This document shows, one piece after another, positions 18,207-20,591 of a stretch of 20,591 bases of DNA; positions within the stretch are counted from its first letter, which is position 1; the number at the start of each line of letters is the position of its first letter. The stretch covers positions 251,241 to 271,831 of the forward strand of contig MU631464.1 of assembly GCA_026770615.1 (NCBI GenBank). The letters run 5' to 3'. The notes beneath the pieces were generated by a model. It searched no databases and was not told the DNA's origin. It worked only from the letters and a program-made list of their open reading frames with translations. The stretch comes from Pavlovales sp. CCMP2436. Lineage: Eukaryota; Haptophyta; Pavlovophyceae; Pavlovales. The position numbers and the translations under genes are program-made.

Positions 18207-18366
18207 CGACGCGGACGCGCGTGCGAAGATTCGCGGGAATGGGAAAAATAAAGCAAAAAATACAAAAGCTGATCGGAAGGGGGGGTCTCACCGACGTCAA
18301 ATTGTACGCCAGGAATTCAAATTTGTAGCCAGGAATTCTTGTCGCAAAAGCTGTTTGAAATGGGCC
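18207..18366. other. Spacer between the transposase fragment and the satellite
   Basis: AT-richer sequence with a short internal duplication (GCCAGGAATTC at about 18308 and 18329). No gene is seen. Confidence 0.5.
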
Positions 18367-18475
18367 TATGGCTGTTGCAAGGCAATGCACAGTTCCTGAA
18401 GCCGTATGCGCAGTCACAGCGCGGTTCCGGGGGCGTAAGCGCTGGCTATTCAAGGATCCTGGAGCGGAAGCAGAG

Positions 18476-18703
18476 TGTTGGTATAATTCCCAAACGCTGT
18501 GCGGTTTCACCCGCACCGTTGCCTGGCGCGCGGGCCGCTCCCATCAGGGGGCAGAGACGATCACATCGTTGAATAACTGACACGCGTAACGGACAGCAAT
18601 TTATTGGCAATCAGCCAATAAATCGCCAATCTGGTGCCAGGCAGGCTCATGCTGGCAAAGTCCGGTAGAAGCGCTAGGCACCCTTGTCTGGCAGCTACCA
18701 ACA
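18476..18703. repeat. LTR of the non-autonomous element, left copy (228 bp)
   Basis: Starts TGTTGGTATAATTCCC and ends GCTACCAACA. Compared with the right copy there are about 16 substitutions, mostly transitions, and one 2-bp indel near the left end. Confidence 0.92.
18599..18623. promoter_or_regulatory. Perfect 10-bp-stem hairpin with CCAAT in the left LTR
   Basis: ATTTATTGGC and GCCAATAAAT pair around AATCA. Each arm contains an ATTGG/CCAAT box, and another GCCAAT follows immediately at 18626. It is unchanged in the right LTR although flanking sequence has diverged. Confidence 0.7.
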
Positions 18704-19455
18704 CCCCCACACGAACTCATATCTCGTTGCTCACTGGTTGATGCAAGAGAACATGAGGGCGATCAGGTTGCGTTCAGACATCCACGGCGCACTGCGCGGC
18801 GGACGAGGATAGGGCGGGATTGCGCGGAACTCATTTGGTCGCCTTGTCTCGGTCTTGATCTTGGCGGCGCGGCGGCTGGATGGTGAAGCGCGGCGACGCG
18901 GGCGACGGCAGTGCATCTCCGAGAGCGGAACGTTGCTCTGCGGACTCTGCTGCGGTCTTGGTCTTGAACTTGGTGGACTCGGTGGTGGGCGGCGACTGGA
19001 CGGCGGCGCGTTCATGACGGTGCGGCAGCACAGCGCGGAGGCTTATCTTGGGCCTGCAGGGTGAGCGCTTGGCTCGGCGACTCGGCGGGGGTGCGCTGGC
19101 TCGGCAGGGACTCGGCGGCTTGGCGCGGGCAAGGCGACGGCAGCTAGATCCTTTGCTCTCGATGCGGGATGGCTGGCGTGGCGTGCTAGGCGCGATACTC
19201 GGCGACGTCGGTGCGGAACTCAGCGGGTCAGCGCGGGGCTCGTCGGCCCTTGGTTTCATCTTTACTAGCTGGGGTTCTCGTTATTCTTCGGTCTCAGTCT
19301 CTCTCACCTCGCGCTGTTGCCAGGCCGCGAAGACTTCTTCTCGATCACGTTGATCTCGTTGTACTTGGGTCTCGGGTTCATCTCGTGGCAGTCGAAGGTG
19401 CTCAGCGTCTTGCAGAAGACCAGCTCCACATTCGTCGTGAAGGAGGATGACGTCA
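18704..19455 (-). other. Interior of the non-autonomous element with a Ser/Pro/Arg-rich ORF
   Basis: The longest frame is minus strand 19259-18831 (142 aa, starting MKPRADEPRADPLSSAP). It is low in complexity and rich in Ser, Pro, Arg and Ala. It sits in a region of CTCGGCGG-type quasi-repeats (19073-19250), so coding is doubtful. It might be a Gag remnant with basic residues. No primer-binding site could be assigned with confidence. GTGTGGGGGT, minus strand next to 18704, is a weak polypurine candidate that would favour minus orientation. Confidence 0.35.
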
Positions 19456-19681
19456 TGTTGGTAATTCCCACACGCTGTGCAATTTCATCCGCACCGTTGC
19501 CTGGCGCGCGGGCTGCTCCCGTCAGGGGGCAAAGACTATCACATCGTTGAACAACTGACACACGTAACGGACAGCAATTTATTGGCAATCAGCCAATAAA
19601 TCGCCAATCCGGTGCCAGACAGGCTCATGCTGGCAGAGTCCGGTAGAAGCGCCAGGCACCTTTGTCTGGCAGCTATCAACA
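19456..19681. repeat. LTR of the non-autonomous element, right copy (226 bp)
   Basis: Starts TGTTGGTAATTCCC and ends GCTATCAACA, followed directly by the CAGAG target duplication. It contains the same hairpin at 19577-19601. Confidence 0.92.
19577..19601. promoter_or_regulatory. Perfect 10-bp-stem hairpin with CCAAT in the right LTR
   Basis: Same sequence as at 18599-18623, with stem arms ATTTATTGGC and GCCAATAAAT and loop AATCA. Confidence 0.7.
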
Positions 19682-19733
19682 CAGAGGCATCTCACGGTTC
19701 TCGCAGCCTACACGCACACATTCCACGCCTTTT

Positions 19734-19950
19734 TGTTATGCCCAAATGGGTATCCAGAATCCCCAGCGGTTCACCAGGATAATCAGATTAATCAGAACCC
19801 TAAATCGAACATTCCGGATGACGCTTTAATCAGCGTCATCGATTCTTTAATTATCTCTTCAACTAATCATGTCAGAGCCTGATACCAGCCCGGAGACGGG
19901 CGGCCCGGAGAGCCCGCATTTGGGCGCCGAGCCGCCTTCTGACCCCAACA
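19734..19950 (+). mobile_element. Solo LTR of the Copia family in satellite unit 2
   Basis: The 217-bp sequence matches the Copia LTRs in inverted orientation and has intact TGTT..AACA ends. A 5-bp target duplication CTTTT lies at 19729-19733 and 19951-19955. Removing it restores the satellite sequence. It is closer to the 9414 LTR than to the 16858 LTR. The MSEPDTSPETGG frame starting at 19869 is intact through the LTR end. Solo LTRs arise by recombination between the two LTRs of a full insertion. Confidence 0.95.
19817..19840. promoter_or_regulatory. Conserved LTR hairpin, solo LTR copy
   Basis: GATGACGCT and AGCGTCATC around a TTAATC loop. It is the same structure as in the two LTRs of the large element. 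Confidence 0.6.
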
Positions 19951-20591
19951 CTTTTGCAAAGCCCTGCACGGTTCATGGAGCCGTAAGCGCAGTCATAACA
20001 CGGTTCCGGGGGCGTAAGCGCAGGCTGGTCAAGGATCCTAGAGCGAATGCAAAGACATCTCGCGGTTCTTGCGGTTTACGCGCACGCATTGCACGGCTTT
20101 TGCAAGGCACTGCACGCAGCCTGAAGCCGTGAGCGCAGTCAAAATACGGTTCCGAAGGCAAATCTGCTGTCTATTCAAGGCTCCTGGGGCAAAAACAGAG
20201 ACATATCAGGGTTCTTGCAACGTACGCGCACACACTCCACGGCTATTGCAAGGCACTGCATGATTCAGGGTGCCGTGAGCGCAGTCAAAACACGATTTTG
20301 GGTGCGTAAGCGCAGGCTGTTCAAGGATCCTTGAGCGAAAGCAGAGGCATCCCGCGGTTCTTACAGCATAAACGCACATATTCCACGGCTATTGCAAGGC
20401 ACTGCACGCTTGCTGGAGCCGTAAGCGCAGTCATAACACAGTTCCAGGGGCGTAAGCGCAGGCTATTCAAGGATCCTGGAGCGAAAGCAAAGGCATCTCA
20501 CGCTTTTTGCAGCCTATGTGTACATATTCCACGGCTTTTGCAAGGCACTGCACGCTTTCTGGAGCCGTAAGCGCAGTCATAACACGGTTCC

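Larger units (their letters stand above)
18476..19681. mobile_element. Complete non-autonomous LTR element (TRIM-like) in satellite unit 1
   Basis: LTRs at 18476-18703 and 19456-19681 are about 93% identical, with TGTTGG..CAACA ends. A perfect 5-bp target duplication CAGAG lies at 18471-18475 and 19682-19686. The satellite unit resumes exactly across the insertion. The 752-bp interior has no protease, integrase, RT or RNase H, so it must rely on enzymes of another element. The size is close to TRIM/SMART-type elements, or it may be a deletion derivative. Transcription direction is not settled. Confidence 0.9.
18367..20591. repeat. 146-bp tandem satellite array (five full units and one partial)
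   Basis: Units: 18367-18475 joined to 19687-19723; 19724-19733 joined to 19956-20091; 20092-20237; 20238-20383; 20384-20529; and 20530-20591 (cut by the window edge). After removal of the two inserted LTR elements and one copy of each target duplication, every full unit is exactly 146 bp. Units share GGCTNTTGCAAGGCACTGCA, GTAAGCGCAG (twice per unit, about 31 bp apart) and, in four of five, a GGATCC. Divergence is mostly substitutions. The period equals nucleosome core length. Confidence 0.93.

Noticed and set aside
18367..20591. CRISPR array
   Set aside because: The whole 146-bp unit is repeated without unique spacers, and the context is eukaryotic.

Overview
The window looks like nuclear DNA of a GC-rich unicellular eukaryote, most likely a microalga or other protist. 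The reasons are a ten-exon gene with GT..AG introns, a Ty1/Copia retrotransposon, a PIF/Harbinger-like transposase fragment, a short TTAGGG-type telomeric tract and a 146-bp satellite. No prokaryotic operon, ribosome-binding site, rRNA or convincing tRNA was seen. The exact lineage cannot be fixed from sequence alone.

Layout. (1) 1-2083: no convincing gene. It holds a 55-bp foldback repeat (130-184 / 401-455) bracketed by direct copies of a short dispersed repeat, and a near-perfect 36-bp-arm hairpin (1163-1251). (2) 2084-7932, + strand: one cysteine-containing leucine-rich-repeat gene. I model it as ten exons with a 3597-nt reading frame (1198 aa) in which every splice junction keeps phase. 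One short exon (6123-6221) is recognisable only from LRR sense and phase. Several introns share short C-rich motifs and GTGCG donors. (3) 7933-9413: non-coding, with hexanucleotide microsatellites and an inverted copy of the repeat from the left edge, so the LRR gene lies between inverted copies. (4) 9414-17077, - strand: a decayed Ty1/Copia element (LTR, gag with CCHC knuckle, protease, DD35E integrase, reverse transcriptase, RNase H, LTR). Its reading frame begins inside the LTR, and it carries several frameshifts, stops and a roughly 0.4-kb insertion. (5) 17076-18250: an orphan exon-like ORF abutting the outer LTR end, a 15-bp minisatellite, a TTAGGG-type tract, and a - strand Harbinger-like N-terminal fragment. 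(6) 18367-20591: a tandem satellite with an exact 146-bp period. It is interrupted by a complete 1206-bp non-autonomous LTR element with a perfect 5-bp target-site duplication, and by a solo LTR of the Copia family with its own 5-bp duplication.

The right half reads as repeat-rich heterochromatin (subtelomeric or pericentromeric, by inference) next to a gene-bearing left half. The clearest novelties are the 146-bp satellite with dated nested insertions, LTRs whose ends encode the start of Gag, conserved hairpins in both LTR families, and the possibly introner-like introns of the LRR gene.
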